Source of the DNA: Paenibacillus larvae subsp. larvae
GTDB lineage: Bacteria > Bacillota > Bacilli > Paenibacillales > NBRC-103111
NCBI RefSeq assembly: GCF_002003265.1
Contig: NZ_CP019687.1
Coordinates: 2,356,001-2,420,000, forward strand
Reading direction: 5' to 3'
DNA: 64,000 bases
The position numbers and the translations under genes were made by a program. Below the pieces are notes generated by a model. It had not been told where the DNA came from and did not search any database. It saw nothing but the letters and a program-made list of their open reading frames with translations. Below, piece by piece: positions 8,820 to 17,466 of this stretch. Numbering within the stretch: the first letter of the stretch is position 1; every line of letters starts with the position of its first letter.

Positions 8820-9974
8820 ATGTCTCGTATTGAATTGATTGCGACTTCCCCCATGGGGCTTGAAGCTGTTGTAGCAAGGGAAGTCCGCGAACTCGGGTAT
8901 GAAGAAGTAACGGTTGAAAACGGCCGTGTTTCTTTTATAGGGAATGAGCTTGCTATTTGCAGAGCCAATCTATGGCTGCGTACAGCGGATCGGATACTCA
9001 TCAAAATGGGGGAGTTTGAGGCGCGTACCTTCGAAGAACTGTTTGAGGGTACCAAAGCTCTTCCCTGGCCTTCGTGGATTCCGGAGAACGGAGAGTTTCC
9101 TGTAGAGGGCCGCTCCCAAAAATCCCAGCTATCAAGCGTGCCGGCCTGCCAGGGCATTGTCAAAAAGGCCATCGTAGAGAAAATGAAGCAGCAGTATCGG
9201 ACGGAATGGTTCCCCGAAACCGGAGCGAGATACGTGATCGAAGTATCTCTGCTGAAAGATGTGGCCACCCTGACCCTGGATACCACAGGGGCAGGACTTC
9301 ATAAGCGCGGTTACCGCAAGCTGGTAACCGAGGCACCGCTGAAGGAAACCATGGCGGCCGCTATGGTGCTGCTTAGCCGCTGGCGGGCGGAGCGGCCGCT
9401 TTATGACCCGTTCTGCGGGTCAGGCACTATCCCGATCGAGGCGGCCATGATCGGGTGGAACATCGCGCCCGGGCTGCGGCGCTCTTTCACGTCGGAGGCA
9501 TGGGAAGCGGTCCCGGCCAAGCTATGGGACCGGGCCCGCGAGGAAGCCTACGACGCGCTTTGTGACGATGTCCCCCTGGACATCGTCGGTTCCGACCTCG
9601 ATCCGAAAGCGATCGAGGTCGCAGAAGCCGCCGCCAAGGCGGCGGGGCTCGCGAAAGAGCTGCGCTTTCGCGCGGAGCCGGTCGCCCGGGCAAAGCCGAG
9701 GGGCGACTATGGGTGCCTGATCACCAATCCGCCGTACGGCGAGCGGCTTGGTGATCAGAAAGAGGTCGAGCGGGCGCTGCGTTCGCTCGGCCTGCTCGTG
9801 GCACAGCTGCCGACCTGGAGCACTTTCGTGCTCTCGCCCAGCAAGCAAATGGAGCATTATCTCGGCCGTAAAGCAGATAAAAAACGCAAGTTGTATAACG
9901 GCCGGATCGAGTGCCAGCTTACACAGCTGTTCGGCCCCCTGCCTCCCCGCCCGAAGTCTGCACCTAAGCCATAG
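8820..9974 (+). CDS. THUMP-domain class I SAM RNA methyltransferase (RlmL/YpsC-like)
   Basis: Predicted N2-guanosine methyltransferase acting on 23S rRNA (RlmL N-terminal-half type), 384 residues. A THUMP RNA-binding domain fills about residues 1-160 (LIATSPMGLEAVVAREVREL at the start). The Rossmann methyltransferase follows: motif I region YDPFCGSGTIPIEAA, acidic GSDLDPKAIEVAE, and the catalytic LITNPPYGERLG. AAAGGA precedes ATG 8820. The second half, from about 9340, is visibly richer in GC than the first half and than the neighbours. A strong terminator follows at 10035. Confidence 0.9.
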   Translation: MSRIELIATSPMGLEAVVAREVRELGYEEVTVENGRVSFIGNELAICRANLWLRTADRILIKMGEFEARTFEELFEGTKALPWPSWIPENGEFPVEGRSQKSQLSSVPACQGIVKKAIVEKMKQQYRTEWFPETGARYVIEVSLLKDVATLTLDTTGAGLHKRGYRKLVTEAPLKETMAAAMVLLSRWRAERPLYDPFCGSGTIPIEAAMIGWNIAPGLRRSFTSEAWEAVPAKLWDRAREEAYDALCDDVPLDIVGSDLDPKAIEVAEAAAKAAGLAKELRFRAEPVARAKPRGDYGCLITNPPYGERLGDQKEVERALRSLGLLVAQLPTWSTFVLSPSKQMEHYLGRKADKKRKLYNGRIECQLTQLFGPLPPRPKSAPKP

Positions 9975-10034
9975 GGGCCGAGATTGCCTCTTACCGTGCC
10001 TACTCCTTACAGTGCCCAATGTCGGGTTACTGGC

Positions 10035-10072
10035 AAGCCCCCTTCCTTTTTATGAAGAAGGGGGCTTTTTTC
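10035..10072 (+). terminator. Terminator after the THUMP methyltransferase gene
   Basis: AAGCCCCCTTC and GAAGGGGGCTT pair perfectly and are followed by TTTTT. Confidence 0.88.
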
Positions 10073-10083
10073 TTAATGGGATA

Positions 10084-11163
10084 TTATTTTTTCGGTTCAT
10101 TGGTGAAATAAAGGACAGACGGTCCGAATGCTCCTCCCGGCAGGCTCAAGTCTGTTTTGATGGTTCTGCCTCCCGATCCCACGGAAAAGCGGTCTAACAG
10201 CCAGGCATCTTTATATGAGAGAAAACCGGAACGAAGGAGCTGATTCTTCCACTTGATCACAAAATGGCCGAATCCTCCGGCAAGATTGTCATAAACTGTG
10301 ACCTGTCTGAACTGCCTTAGATCATTCACCATCGCGAGCCGGAAACGGTAGAAGACACCGTAATTCCCATTGTTAATAACTTTCTGTCCCGTTGTAGCAT
10401 CAATCCCTTCTTCGTATTCTCCCGGCAGGCTATCATTCCACTGTCCGGAAGGGGAGGAGGAGATTGAAATATAGGCATTGCCCAGGGAGAAAGGATAAGA
10501 AATAGTTCCAACCCGGTCAAAATGGGGAAATGTACCCCGCTCATGGGAGTCTCCCGCGAGAATAGGCAGGACTTCCGGCTTAACAGGCCGGTTTTGTTTA
10601 TAATTGAACGTGGTTACTGTCACTTTTGCAGGCTAATGCCCCGCTTTCGTATAGGCCTGGTACTGAGCGATTCCGCTGTTTGTATAAGTGGACGGAACTT
10701 CCGTATCCCATACGCAGCTTTCACCGGGTGACAACGTTTTAAGGTACTTCCTCTGTTTTTCCGAATTAATGAAGGAAATCATGGCTTCTTCTCCTGCTAC
10801 ATCCGGGTATATATTGACGGCATTGCCCGCTCCTTTGACATAAAGCTTAACTGCCTCACCGGATTGATTCGTCACTGCAACGCCTACATGAGAGGAACCG
10901 CTTCCGCCGTACTGATGATGCCAAAAAACCCTAAATTCTCCCTTCACCTGATCCCGGTAAAAGGCTCCTTCCTCCTCATAGGTCTCCGGTGAATCGCTTA
11001 GAATCAAAGGTCCGCCTGTAAGCTTCAAGATCGGTTTGTCCAGATGAACAGCAGGCTTCAGGGTTTCAATCGGTACTGTGACTCTTTCCGCTGCCACTGT
11101 TCCGGTTCCCGTAATAGAAAAAATAACGGCCAGACCAAACATAAGTTTCCCTTTCACTATCAT
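10084..11163 (-). pseudogene. Secreted protein of unknown function, interrupted by an in-frame amber codon
   Basis: A 359-codon frame starts at ATG 11163 with a clear signal peptide (basic MIVKGK, hydrophobic LMFGLAVIFSITG, cleavage near VAAERV). The mature part is beta-rich, with HVGVAVTNQSGEAVKLYV and SPGESCVWDTEVP in the first half and NGNYGVFYRFRLAMVND plus LPGGAFGPSVLYFTNEPKK in the second. A single TAG at 10633-10635 splits it in the same frame; one base change from CAG would give it. No family is recognised. A GTG at 10621 could allow re-initiation of the C-terminal half, but without a signal peptide. Confidence 0.75.
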
Positions 11164-11303
11164 CTCCCGCTTTCCCTGTTTTTTGCAGCAGGGCCTCCCT
11201 TTAAAACCCGACCTTGTGGCTCCCATCCTTATCAGGTATCTCTACAACCTAAGTATACGATTTTTTGTTTCAATGGATTACAATTTAGCTTCTTCTTGCC
11301 TGA

Positions 11304-11609
11304 TTAACGGGGAAGAATTTTTTCTGAGCCCGAGGCTGTTAAAAGATTGTGCTCCAAAATAGGCCCCCCGCATATGTTCCGGTGCAATCCGGTCCATAAG
11401 GCAGATGCAGGAAAATTAAAACAATTCCCGTTATGATAAAAGGAAGCGGTGAATTTCCATCGGTCAGACAAGGCCCCTCCAAAAAAACCTCCAATCGTTC
11501 CCGCAAGGGGACCGGCTCCTACAATCAGGCCGATCATTCCCGCATTAGGATTGAATAAAAGCGCGTATCTTCGACGGCATAAGAGCCTCCCCTTCCCAAG
11601 TGGTATCAT
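11304..11609 (-). pseudogene. MFS transporter fragment
   Basis: Only an internal piece of an MFS carrier is left: GLIVGAGPLAGTIGGFFGGALSDR is the TM1-TM2 loop signature. After SDR the helix-coding stretch slips into another frame (IITGIVLIFLHLPYG), and both ends are missing. Degraded remnant with no expected product. Confidence 0.6.
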
Positions 11610-11620
11610 TTTTTTGAGAT

Positions 11621-11657
11621 AAAAAAACAGTCCGGACTTGTACCCGAACTGTTTTTT
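11621..11657. terminator. Bidirectional terminator
   Basis: AAAAAAACAGTCCGG and CCGAACTGTTTTTT pair with one mismatch around CTTGTACC. It lies after the HesB-like/DUF1450 pair on the minus strand and has T-runs on both strands. Confidence 0.75.
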
Positions 11658-11687
11658 ATGAAAGGGCTAAAGATATCAGCCAGCCCT

Positions 11688-11912
11688 TTATTTTTTTATG
11701 AATTTGGTTGCTTTTTCGATAGCTTCATCCTCGGTTGGTGCCGTCACGTAACGTCCGTTAATAAAGACGAAAGCACGCTTCGTACAGTGTCCGCAATAAG
11801 ATTTGCATCCGATTTTGATGTTGGCACCCGGGGCCAGCTTCTTCAGCTTGGGTACGGCTGTCTTCATCTTCATATGACGGCATTTATCACAGATGCGAAT
11901 ATCGTTGGCCAT
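11688..11912 (-). CDS. DUF1450 (YuzB-like) small Cys-rich protein
   Basis: Protein of 74 residues with four cysteines arranged as CDKC near residue 8 and CKSYCGHC near residue 37, a probable metal or iron-sulfur site; the tail has basic and amphipathic character. DUF1450 proteins such as YuzB are widespread in Bacillus and lack a known reaction. Its start overlaps by one base the stop of the upstream HesB-like gene (ATGA type), so the two are translationally coupled and probably work together in iron-sulfur or redox metabolism. Confidence 0.85.
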   Translation of the reverse strand: MANDIRICDKCRHMKMKTAVPKLKKLAPGANIKIGCKSYCGHCTKRAFVFINGRYVTAPTEDEAIEKATKFIKK

Positions 11913-12214
11913 CAGTGATCTCCAAAGTTTCCTTTGCTTGGATTCGTAATCATAAACCCTTCCTGAGGCAGATACAAATAGTCAATCATGATTCCATCCA
12001 GAAGCGGTTCATTCGGGTCCAGCAGTACGCTGATGTCTTTATCTGTTTCGACAACCACATCGCCGTTGCCTTGTGTATCTAATCCAAGGGCGTAATGGGC
12101 ATGGTCTCCGTGGCGGTGAGCAACCTGTACCCGGACCATGAGGCCTTGGCTATCTTCTTTAGCAAGTTCTTGTTTTAATACTTTTGCCGCATTGCGAGTA
12201 ATTTTGACTTTCAT
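11912..12214 (-). CDS. HesB/IscA-like protein lacking cysteines
   Basis: Protein of 100 residues with the A-type carrier fold signature (KITRNAAKVLKQEL at the start; DPNEPLLDGIMIDYLYLPQEGFMITNP near the end). True carriers bind Fe-S clusters with C-x(n)-CGC; none of those cysteines is present, and the first is replaced in context by a His/Asp stretch (RHGDHAHYALGL). It belongs to the divergent HesB-like group of Bacillota and may bind metal by His or be structural. Start ATG 12214 follows GGAGA by seven bases; it is coupled to the Cys-rich DUF1450 gene downstream. Confidence 0.8.
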   Translation of the reverse strand: MKVKITRNAAKVLKQELAKEDSQGLMVRVQVAHRHGDHAHYALGLDTQGNGDVVVETDKDISVLLDPNEPLLDGIMIDYLYLPQEGFMITNPSKGNFGDH

Positions 12215-12471
12215 AGACACATCTCCTGAAATATGAGGTGATTATTATTATATCCTATTGTAAAGAAAGCCACCAAGGAAATCAATATTTGTAATTTTAT
12301 CTGTTCTTCATTACTATGAAAAGTATGACGTTGTTCCTCATCTGAACCGGAAAACCGGTTTTGCCGGACGGCAATACCGCCTTTTTTATCTTAGCTTGCA
12401 ATTACATGCTATCAAATGGTCATAATGATGGAATATACATATGATAAAGGCAGAGGAGTTGAATATTACTC

Positions 12472-13224
12472 ATGATAACAATCAAAACCAGTGAACAAAT
12501 TGGCAAGATGCATGCCGCCGGTAAAATTCTGGCCGCCTGCCACCGTGAAATCGCCAAAATGATCCGTCCCGGAATCAGCACATGGGACATAGAAGAATTT
12601 GTCGAATCTTTCTTAAAAAGACATGGAGCCACACCAGAGCAAAAAGGATACAAAGGTTATGAATATGCAACCTGTGCTTCGGTCAACGATGTTATATGCC
12701 ACGGGTTTCCGAACAAGCAGCCTTTAAAAAACGGAGATATCGTCACCATTGATATGGTAGTCAATAAAGACGACTGGCTGGCGGATTCCGCCTGGTCTTA
12801 CGCAGTTGGAACCATTACCCCCGAAGCACGGAAATTGCTGGATGTAACCAAAGAATCCATGTACCGGGGAATTGAGCAGGCTGTTGTCGGTAACCGTATC
12901 GGGGATATCTCTCATGCCATTCAAACCTATGCTGAAGCAGAGGGATTTTCGGTTGTAAGAGATTTTATCGGCCATGCTATCGGTCAAGAGATGCATGAAG
13001 AACCGCAAGTGCCTCATTTTGGCCCACCCGGAAGAGGCCCCCGTCTTAAGGAAGGAATGGTTATCACCGTTGAGCCTATGCTGAATATTGGCAAATACCA
13101 TGTCAAAATTGATGCCGACGGCTGGACAGCGAGAACAGCGGATGGAAGTCTTTCTGCCCAATATGAACACACCATTGCAATAACAAAAAACGGCCCCGTT
13201 ATTTTAACAGATCAAGAACTATAA
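12472..13224 (+). CDS. map: Methionine aminopeptidase, type I
   Basis: Removes the initiator methionine from new proteins in the cytosol. At 250 residues it has the full pita-bread fold length. Metal ligands are visible as the Asp of TIDMVV, the Asp of DWLADSAWSY, the His of GHAIGQEMHE, the Glu of VITVEPML and the Glu of QYEHTIAITK. The N-terminal segment CASVNDVICHGFPN holds the substrate-side His. GAGGAG lies 14 bases before the ATG, rather far. Bacillus relatives carry two map paralogues; this one lies outside the ribosomal protein cluster and resembles the YflG type. A YtvI-like gene follows at once. Confidence 0.93.
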   Translation: MITIKTSEQIGKMHAAGKILAACHREIAKMIRPGISTWDIEEFVESFLKRHGATPEQKGYKGYEYATCASVNDVICHGFPNKQPLKNGDIVTIDMVVNKDDWLADSAWSYAVGTITPEARKLLDVTKESMYRGIEQAVVGNRIGDISHAIQTYAEAEGFSVVRDFIGHAIGQEMHEEPQVPHFGPPGRGPRLKEGMVITVEPMLNIGKYHVKIDADGWTARTADGSLSAQYEHTIAITKNGPVILTDQEL

Positions 13225-13237
13225 TGAGGTGTTCAGC

Positions 13238-14353
13238 TTGACCATATTTATTCAAAGGTATTATAGGACGATCATCGATATTTTGCTGGTCGTCCTGGCT
13301 CTTTATCTGGGCCTCCGGCTTCTTGGTTTTTTGTATAGTATCGCTGCCCCTTTGTTTTGGTCATTTGTTATTTTTCTGATGATAGAGCCTTTTGCCCGTT
13401 TTTTAAACCGGAAAGGTCTTCGCAAGGGATTAGCCACTACTATCTCTACATTTTCTTTCATTATCCTGATCCTGGCTTTTGTAACGGTTCTGGGACTGTT
13501 TCTAACGAATCAGGTAGCCTCCCTTATTGAAAAAATTCCGGGTTACGCGAATATCATTCAGCACCAAATCGCAGGTACGACCACGTACATACAAAAAAAG
13601 ATGCAAAATCTTCCTCCGGATACCCTCGATAAATTTCAAGAATTTGCCAACAACTTAACGGAGACCGCAACAAAATTTACAACTGCCTTTCTGAAAGGGA
13701 TTCTTGATTTCTTTAAGGGTGGTCTGCTTTCTTTCTTTACTTCTTTTTCCGGAATTATGGTCAACTTTGTAGTCGGGATTATTTTGGCCTTTTTCCTCAG
13801 CCTTGAAATCGAAAGCTGGAAGAAAGGGGCCCGCAGGAAAATATCCCCATCTCTCCTTAATACTTTTACTTTTCTAAAAGAAAATGTGGGGAAAGGGGTA
13901 TCCGGTTATATCAAATCCCAATTGATTCTGGTTAGCATTACGTTTGTCATTGTACTTGTTTCCCTGATTATTTTACGGGTGGAGAACGCCTTATCTTTAT
14001 CTATAATGGCCGGTGTTATTGATGTGCTCCCGCTGCTTGGGATATCGGCCTTCTTCATTCCCTGGATAATTTATCTGTTCATCATAAACAATTATCCGCT
14101 GGCCATTGCCCTTTCCATCGTTCTTGGCATAACTCTTCTTGTGCGTCAGATTATGGAGCCTAAGATCACCGGACAAGCCCTGGGGGTTTCGCCTTTTACG
14201 ATGTTCGCTTTTATGATCGTTTCCCTGTCTGTTTTCGGAGTATTCGGGTTCATCATTTCACCTGTTTTGCTGATTACACTCAAAGCTTTGTATAAGGAAG
14301 GATACTTCCACCGTCTGATCCGTCTTCCCGGGAAAGATTATCCTGTAGATTGA
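13238..14353 (+). CDS. AI-2E family transporter, YtvI-like sporulation membrane protein
   Basis: Integral membrane protein of about 371 residues with seven to eight TM segments and the AI-2E/PerM arrangement: a TM pair at the N-terminus (IDILLVVLALYLGLRLLGFL), a long amphipathic extracellular middle (LIEKIPGYANIIQHQIAG to LTETATKF), and conserved DVLPLLGISAFFIPW with MEPKITGQALGVSPF near the end. YtvI of Bacillus is sporulation-linked but its cargo is unknown. A TTG at 13238 has GAGGTG six bases upstream and is preferred; a GTG at 13229 overlaps that site. Likely co-transcribed with map. Confidence 0.85.
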   Translation: MTIFIQRYYRTIIDILLVVLALYLGLRLLGFLYSIAAPLFWSFVIFLMIEPFARFLNRKGLRKGLATTISTFSFIILILAFVTVLGLFLTNQVASLIEKIPGYANIIQHQIAGTTTYIQKKMQNLPPDTLDKFQEFANNLTETATKFTTAFLKGILDFFKGGLLSFFTSFSGIMVNFVVGIILAFFLSLEIESWKKGARRKISPSLLNTFTFLKENVGKGVSGYIKSQLILVSITFVIVLVSLIILRVENALSLSIMAGVIDVLPLLGISAFFIPWIIYLFIINNYPLAIALSIVLGITLLVRQIMEPKITGQALGVSPFTMFAFMIVSLSVFGVFGFIISPVLLITLKALYKEGYFHRLIRLPGKDYPVD

Positions 14354-14363
14354 ATGAAATAAA

Positions 14364-14404
14364 GAAGAGTATCTTTGCCAAATGCACAAAAGATACTCTT
14401 TCTT
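14364..14404 (+). terminator. Terminator after the YtvI-like gene
   Basis: AAGAGTATCTTT and AAGATACTCTTTCTTTT pair around a 12-13 base loop. Confidence 0.8.
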
Positions 14405-14450
14405 TTAAAAAAACAAATCTGTTTGAATCAAGTTATAGAATTGATTCGTT

Positions 14451-15273
14451 TTACAATTGTTTCTCAATAAGCTCCAGACGTTCCTTCAACTCAGTAATTT
14501 CCAGGCTATTCAAATACAGGGTCATGGCTTTTATTATCAGTTTCCCGTCCTTCTTGCCTGCCCCTTCCTGCATAACGCAGATACAGTCAAGCACCTCATT
14601 CTTCTTTTTGGCGTGCAGGTCCAGCTGAGCCACAATTTGTTTTAAAATTTCAAGTTCCGCATCCAAATCAAGTTCCACATCTTCTAGAATAGGACTATCC
14701 TGATCCTGAATAATATCGTGGATCAGTTTCTCTTCAATCAGCGGCGGCTTCTTCCGTTCCATCATACCAAACGCCGTATCATCCAAATGGTCCAGCAAGA
14801 AGTCAATTAACTCTTCAAGTCCATTGAATGATTAAAAATCATACTGTACGAGAAAAACTGCTGGGTCACAGCATTCAGAATAAATGCCATATCTACCCCA
14901 TAAGGCTTTATTTCTTCCCCATAAATATCCACAATTCTTTGGTAGTACCATAGAACGGATTGGGAATTGCACCCAGAGTCCGAATTGTCTGAAGGTTTCG
15001 TTTGAATACAGGGACGATTCGTGCATCAACATCATGATGAAGTCCTTGTTTTCCGTTAAAAACTCAAACTGGGCCAGCATTTGTTTGGCCAGTCTCTCCC
15101 TGGATGAGAGATGGGTGTCCTGAGAAATGATGTTTATGGTACTTCGCAATAAATCATAATAATATTTTAATAGGGAAAGAAGCAAATCTTCTTTGGACTT
15201 AAAGTAAAAATAAAGCGAACCTTTGGCAATTCCCGCCGTATCCACAATTTCCTGAATGGATGTGGCATGGTAT
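14451..15273 (-). pseudogene. TetR-family regulator remnant (YerO-like), headless and twice frameshifted
   Basis: From about 15273 downward the minus strand encodes a TetR protein that has lost its first helix. The HTH (SIQEIVDTAGIAKGSLYFYF) and ligand-domain helices remain. The frame slips near 14960, where the true continuation reads VLWYYQRIVDIYGEEIKPYG and on to VTQQFFSYSMIFNHSMD. It slips again near 14820, continuing as LEELIDFLLDHLDDTAFGMM to the stop at 14451. Rebuilt, it is about 275 residues, close to the long TetR regulators beside SwrC-type pumps. Its 5' end is fused in frame to an RND pump fragment. Confidence 0.75.
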
Positions 15274-16183
15274 GCCAGAAGCAGGATGGCGGCGCCAAAT
15301 GTAATCCACTTATGATTAAGGGCCCATTTCAATACACTCTGATAGAACCCTGCCATTCTGCCTGGCTTATCATGCTCTTGTTCGCTTGTCTTTTTGCGGA
15401 TTCCATTCTTGAACATAGCATGTCCCATCTTGGGCACTATTGTAATGGCAACAAGCAAAGATGCCATAAGCGCAAATACAATCGTTAAGGCAAACGGGGT
15501 AAATAATTCCCCGATAGGCCCGCTAACTGCAGCCAGCGGTAGGAAAACAGCGATTGTGACAATAGTCGAAGACATAATTGGCATAAACATTTCGCGAGTG
15601 GCTGACAGAATCAATTCTTTTCCTTTCAGACGCTCGCTTGTTAGGGACATGCGCCTGTATATATTTTCAATGACTACGATCGAGTCGTCGACTATCCGTC
15701 CGATCGCCACTGTCATAGCTCCAAGGGTCATAATATTCAAACTGATGTCCATCTGTTTCAGTACCAGAACAGCAATCAGCAGGGATAAGGGAATGGAGAC
15801 TATAGAAATAAGAGTAGTCCGGATATTTCTCAAAAACAGTAAAATGATAATAACAGCAAACAAGGCACCGAAAACTGCTTTATCAAGCATCGTACGAACC
15901 GAATCCTCGATTGGTTTGCCTTGGTCGAGCATGGTGACGGTTTTGGTCCCTTCATGCTCAGATTTTTCACTTTTTGTTCCAATGGCTTTGAAATTTTCTC
16001 GGCAACTTCCTCAGGGGAAGCTCCCGGAAAGGCTGTGCTTACAGTCAAAACAGGCATTTTGATATTCGGAATTGTCTCCTGTTTCATGTGAAGTCCGGCA
16101 TATAGACCGGAAACTGTTACAATAATTGTAAGCAGCCAGATAGCAAACTTGTTGTTTAACGAAAATCGGATGATTCCCTTCAT
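15274..16183 (-). pseudogene. RND efflux pump remnant (SwrC/YerP-like) with internal and 3' deletions
   Basis: The N-terminal helix MKGIIRFSLNNKFAIWLLTI and KPLEQKVKNL are typical of SwrC-type RND proteins. After residue about 75 a large internal segment is missing, and the frame shifts into GTKTVTMLDQGKPIEDSV, a region near residue 330 in intact homologues. TM helices follow, including the proton-relay helix MTLGAMTVAIGRIVDDSIVV with its Asp pair. The fragment ends at AILLLAY, where TetR sequence begins. Intact pumps have over 1000 residues; this can export nothing. Confidence 0.8.
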
Positions 16184-16209
16184 TCTCTTCCCCTCTCTCT
16201 TGTATATTT

Positions 16210-16227
16210 TTCGACCAATTGGTCGAA
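16210..16227. promoter_or_regulatory. Perfect 18-bp palindrome, probable TetR-type operator
   Basis: TTCGACCAATTGGTCGAA lies 27-44 bases upstream of the RND remnant start. It has the size, symmetry and GACCAATTGGTC core usual for TetR-family operators. Its regulator is very likely the now-broken TetR gene just downstream. Confidence 0.65.
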
Positions 16228-16341
16228 TCTATTTTTATCTATTTTCATTTTCCATACATTTCATTGACTGAGATTACGCATATTAATGTCCGGCCGCTTT
16301 AATACTAATAAGAAAATGCCGGAAAAGGAGCGGACAAATCG

Positions 16342-16425
16342 ATGTCCCATAAACAACAAGGCCATGCGAGACAAAATACGACATCACGCACGTCAGATAA
16401 AAAAGACAAAAGCAAAAACAAATAA
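16342..16425 (+). CDS. Possible 27-residue basic peptide
   Basis: ATG 16342 follows AAAAGGAG and opens a frame of 27 codons, very rich in Lys, Gln, Ser and Thr (begins MSHKQQGHARQ, ends DKKDKSKNK). It stops 16 bases before the next gene's start. The composition is like minor small acid-soluble spore proteins, but no family match can be claimed. It could also be a leader for the downstream gene. Confidence 0.4.
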   Translation: MSHKQQGHARQNTTSRTSDKKDKSKNK

Positions 16426-16441
16426 ACCAGGGGGAATTTCC

Positions 16442-16633
16442 ATGATTCACAATCTGGACAGCAATTATGATTGCTGCAATGCAGGCCAGGATTTGCATGT
16501 TCTGAAAGAGGAATTGAATGAGCTTCTTATCAAAAATGAACAAACTAAAGAAGCAGAGGAGCTTAGAAACCGTATAGAAAACCAGATTTCTTTTATTGAA
16601 AACAAATGCTCTTATCCCAAAGAACATTTTTAA
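16442..16633 (+). CDS. Small hypothetical protein, coiled-coil
   Basis: Protein of 63 residues with a GGGGGAA ribosome site before ATG 16442. An acidic helical stretch (LHVLKEELNELLIKNEQTKE) is followed by a second helix and three cysteines (DCCNAG, ENKCSY). It resembles Spo0E-type phosphatases in size and helical hairpin layout, but the diagnostic SxxLD motif is absent, so that function is not assigned. Confidence 0.5.
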   Translation: MIHNLDSNYDCCNAGQDLHVLKEELNELLIKNEQTKEAEELRNRIENQISFIENKCSYPKEHF

Positions 16634-16666
16634 CTGCAAAAAGGAGGGCGGCTTTGAGGCCGTCCT

Positions 16667-16948
16667 TTACGGATAGTCTCGAGAAGAACGTCCCCGCTTT
16701 TTTTCTTTTATTTCTACGGAAGCCGGGTATTTGTGTTCCATATAACCTGAGAAAAAATTGGCGGCCACCATTGTAACGGCAATGTCATCAATAGGCATAA
16801 ACGGTAAGAAATCGGGCAAAACCCAATACATAAGAACAGGAATAAGAAACAGAAGCTTGTCAAAAGTGGAAACGGCAGGAGAGGTCAAAAGCCGGTAGAC
16901 CCGGACAAAAACATGTTTCCAATGGCGCAGTGACCACAATTTTCTCAT
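16667..16948 (-). CDS. DUF1232/YkvA-like membrane protein
   Basis: Protein of 93 residues. The YkvA-domain signature is recognisable as LLFLIPVLMYWVLPDFLPFMPIDDIAVTMVA: a membrane helix, the conserved P-D-x-x-P turn and the DD pair. GGAGG lies ten bases upstream of ATG 16948. Function is unknown across the family. Confidence 0.75.
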   Translation of the reverse strand: MRKLWSLRHWKHVFVRVYRLLTSPAVSTFDKLLFLIPVLMYWVLPDFLPFMPIDDIAVTMVAANFFSGYMEHKYPASVEIKEKKRGRSSRDYP

Positions 16949-17123
16949 AAAAATTCGTTCCCTCCTTTAACTGTTCGTATCCGTCAGATATTCTGCCCTT
17001 ATCCGCCATCTCTACGCAATTATCAAGGGATAGGATTCCATCCTGAAAGCCTTAGCGTCACTCTCCCCTTTAATCAGGACAAGCATACTAATAGCTGCAA
17101 ATCAAAAACTTTTATACAATCAA

Positions 17124-17159
17124 ATAAAAAAACAAACCGTTGAAGATACATCATCAACG
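17124..17159 (-). terminator. Terminator after the small CxxC gene
   Basis: On the minus strand CGTTGA-(10)-TCAACG is followed by GTTTGTTTTTTTATTTG. Confidence 0.65.
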
Positions 17160-17177
17160 ATTCAATCGATAGGATTA

Positions 17178-17382
17178 TCAGACTCGCTTTCTTGTAAGTA
17201 TACAAGGAACTCCCTGGCCGATAGCTCCCGGTACTGACATGTGGGGCGAGATACCGGATTCCTCTTGCACATTGCCGCTTGCATACCTCGCAAACAGACG
17301 ACTCCATCACCCGCATCGTAAACTGCGCACTCCCTGATTCGGACTTTGCCTGCTTGCTCCCTTTTGTCTTTTTTCCCTCCAT
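17178..17382 (-). pseudogene. Small CxxC protein, apparent frameshift
   Basis: Starts at ATG 17382 after GGGAGGGA. The first frame encodes a basic N-terminus, MRVMESSVCEVCKRQCARG and IRYL. A second frame then gives HMSVPGAIGQGVPCILTRKR and stops at 17178. The joined protein of about 67 residues has the CEVC...C...VPC layout I recall for a small conserved protein of Bacillota. In the uninterrupted frame the tail becomes nonsensical (LIILSIESLMMYLQRFVF). One base near 17240 decides it. Confidence 0.55.
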
Positions 17383-17466
17383 GGCCGATCCCTCCCCCAT
17401 ATTACTGATACAGTATACCCGGTTAATTTGGGTGCGGGCTCGGACATTGTTTTATTTACAGGCAAG

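Noticed and set aside
12341..12390. Terminator upstream of map
   Set aside because: AACCGG/CCGGTT and CCGG/CGGC pieces precede six T, but no single good stem forms; too weak to list.
14451..14798. Independent hypothetical protein gene
   Set aside because: Its codons continue the TetR remnant after a one-base slip near 14820; there is no proper start codon or ribosome site.
16442..16633. Spo0E-like phosphatase
   Set aside because: Size and helices fit, but the SxxLD signature is absent.
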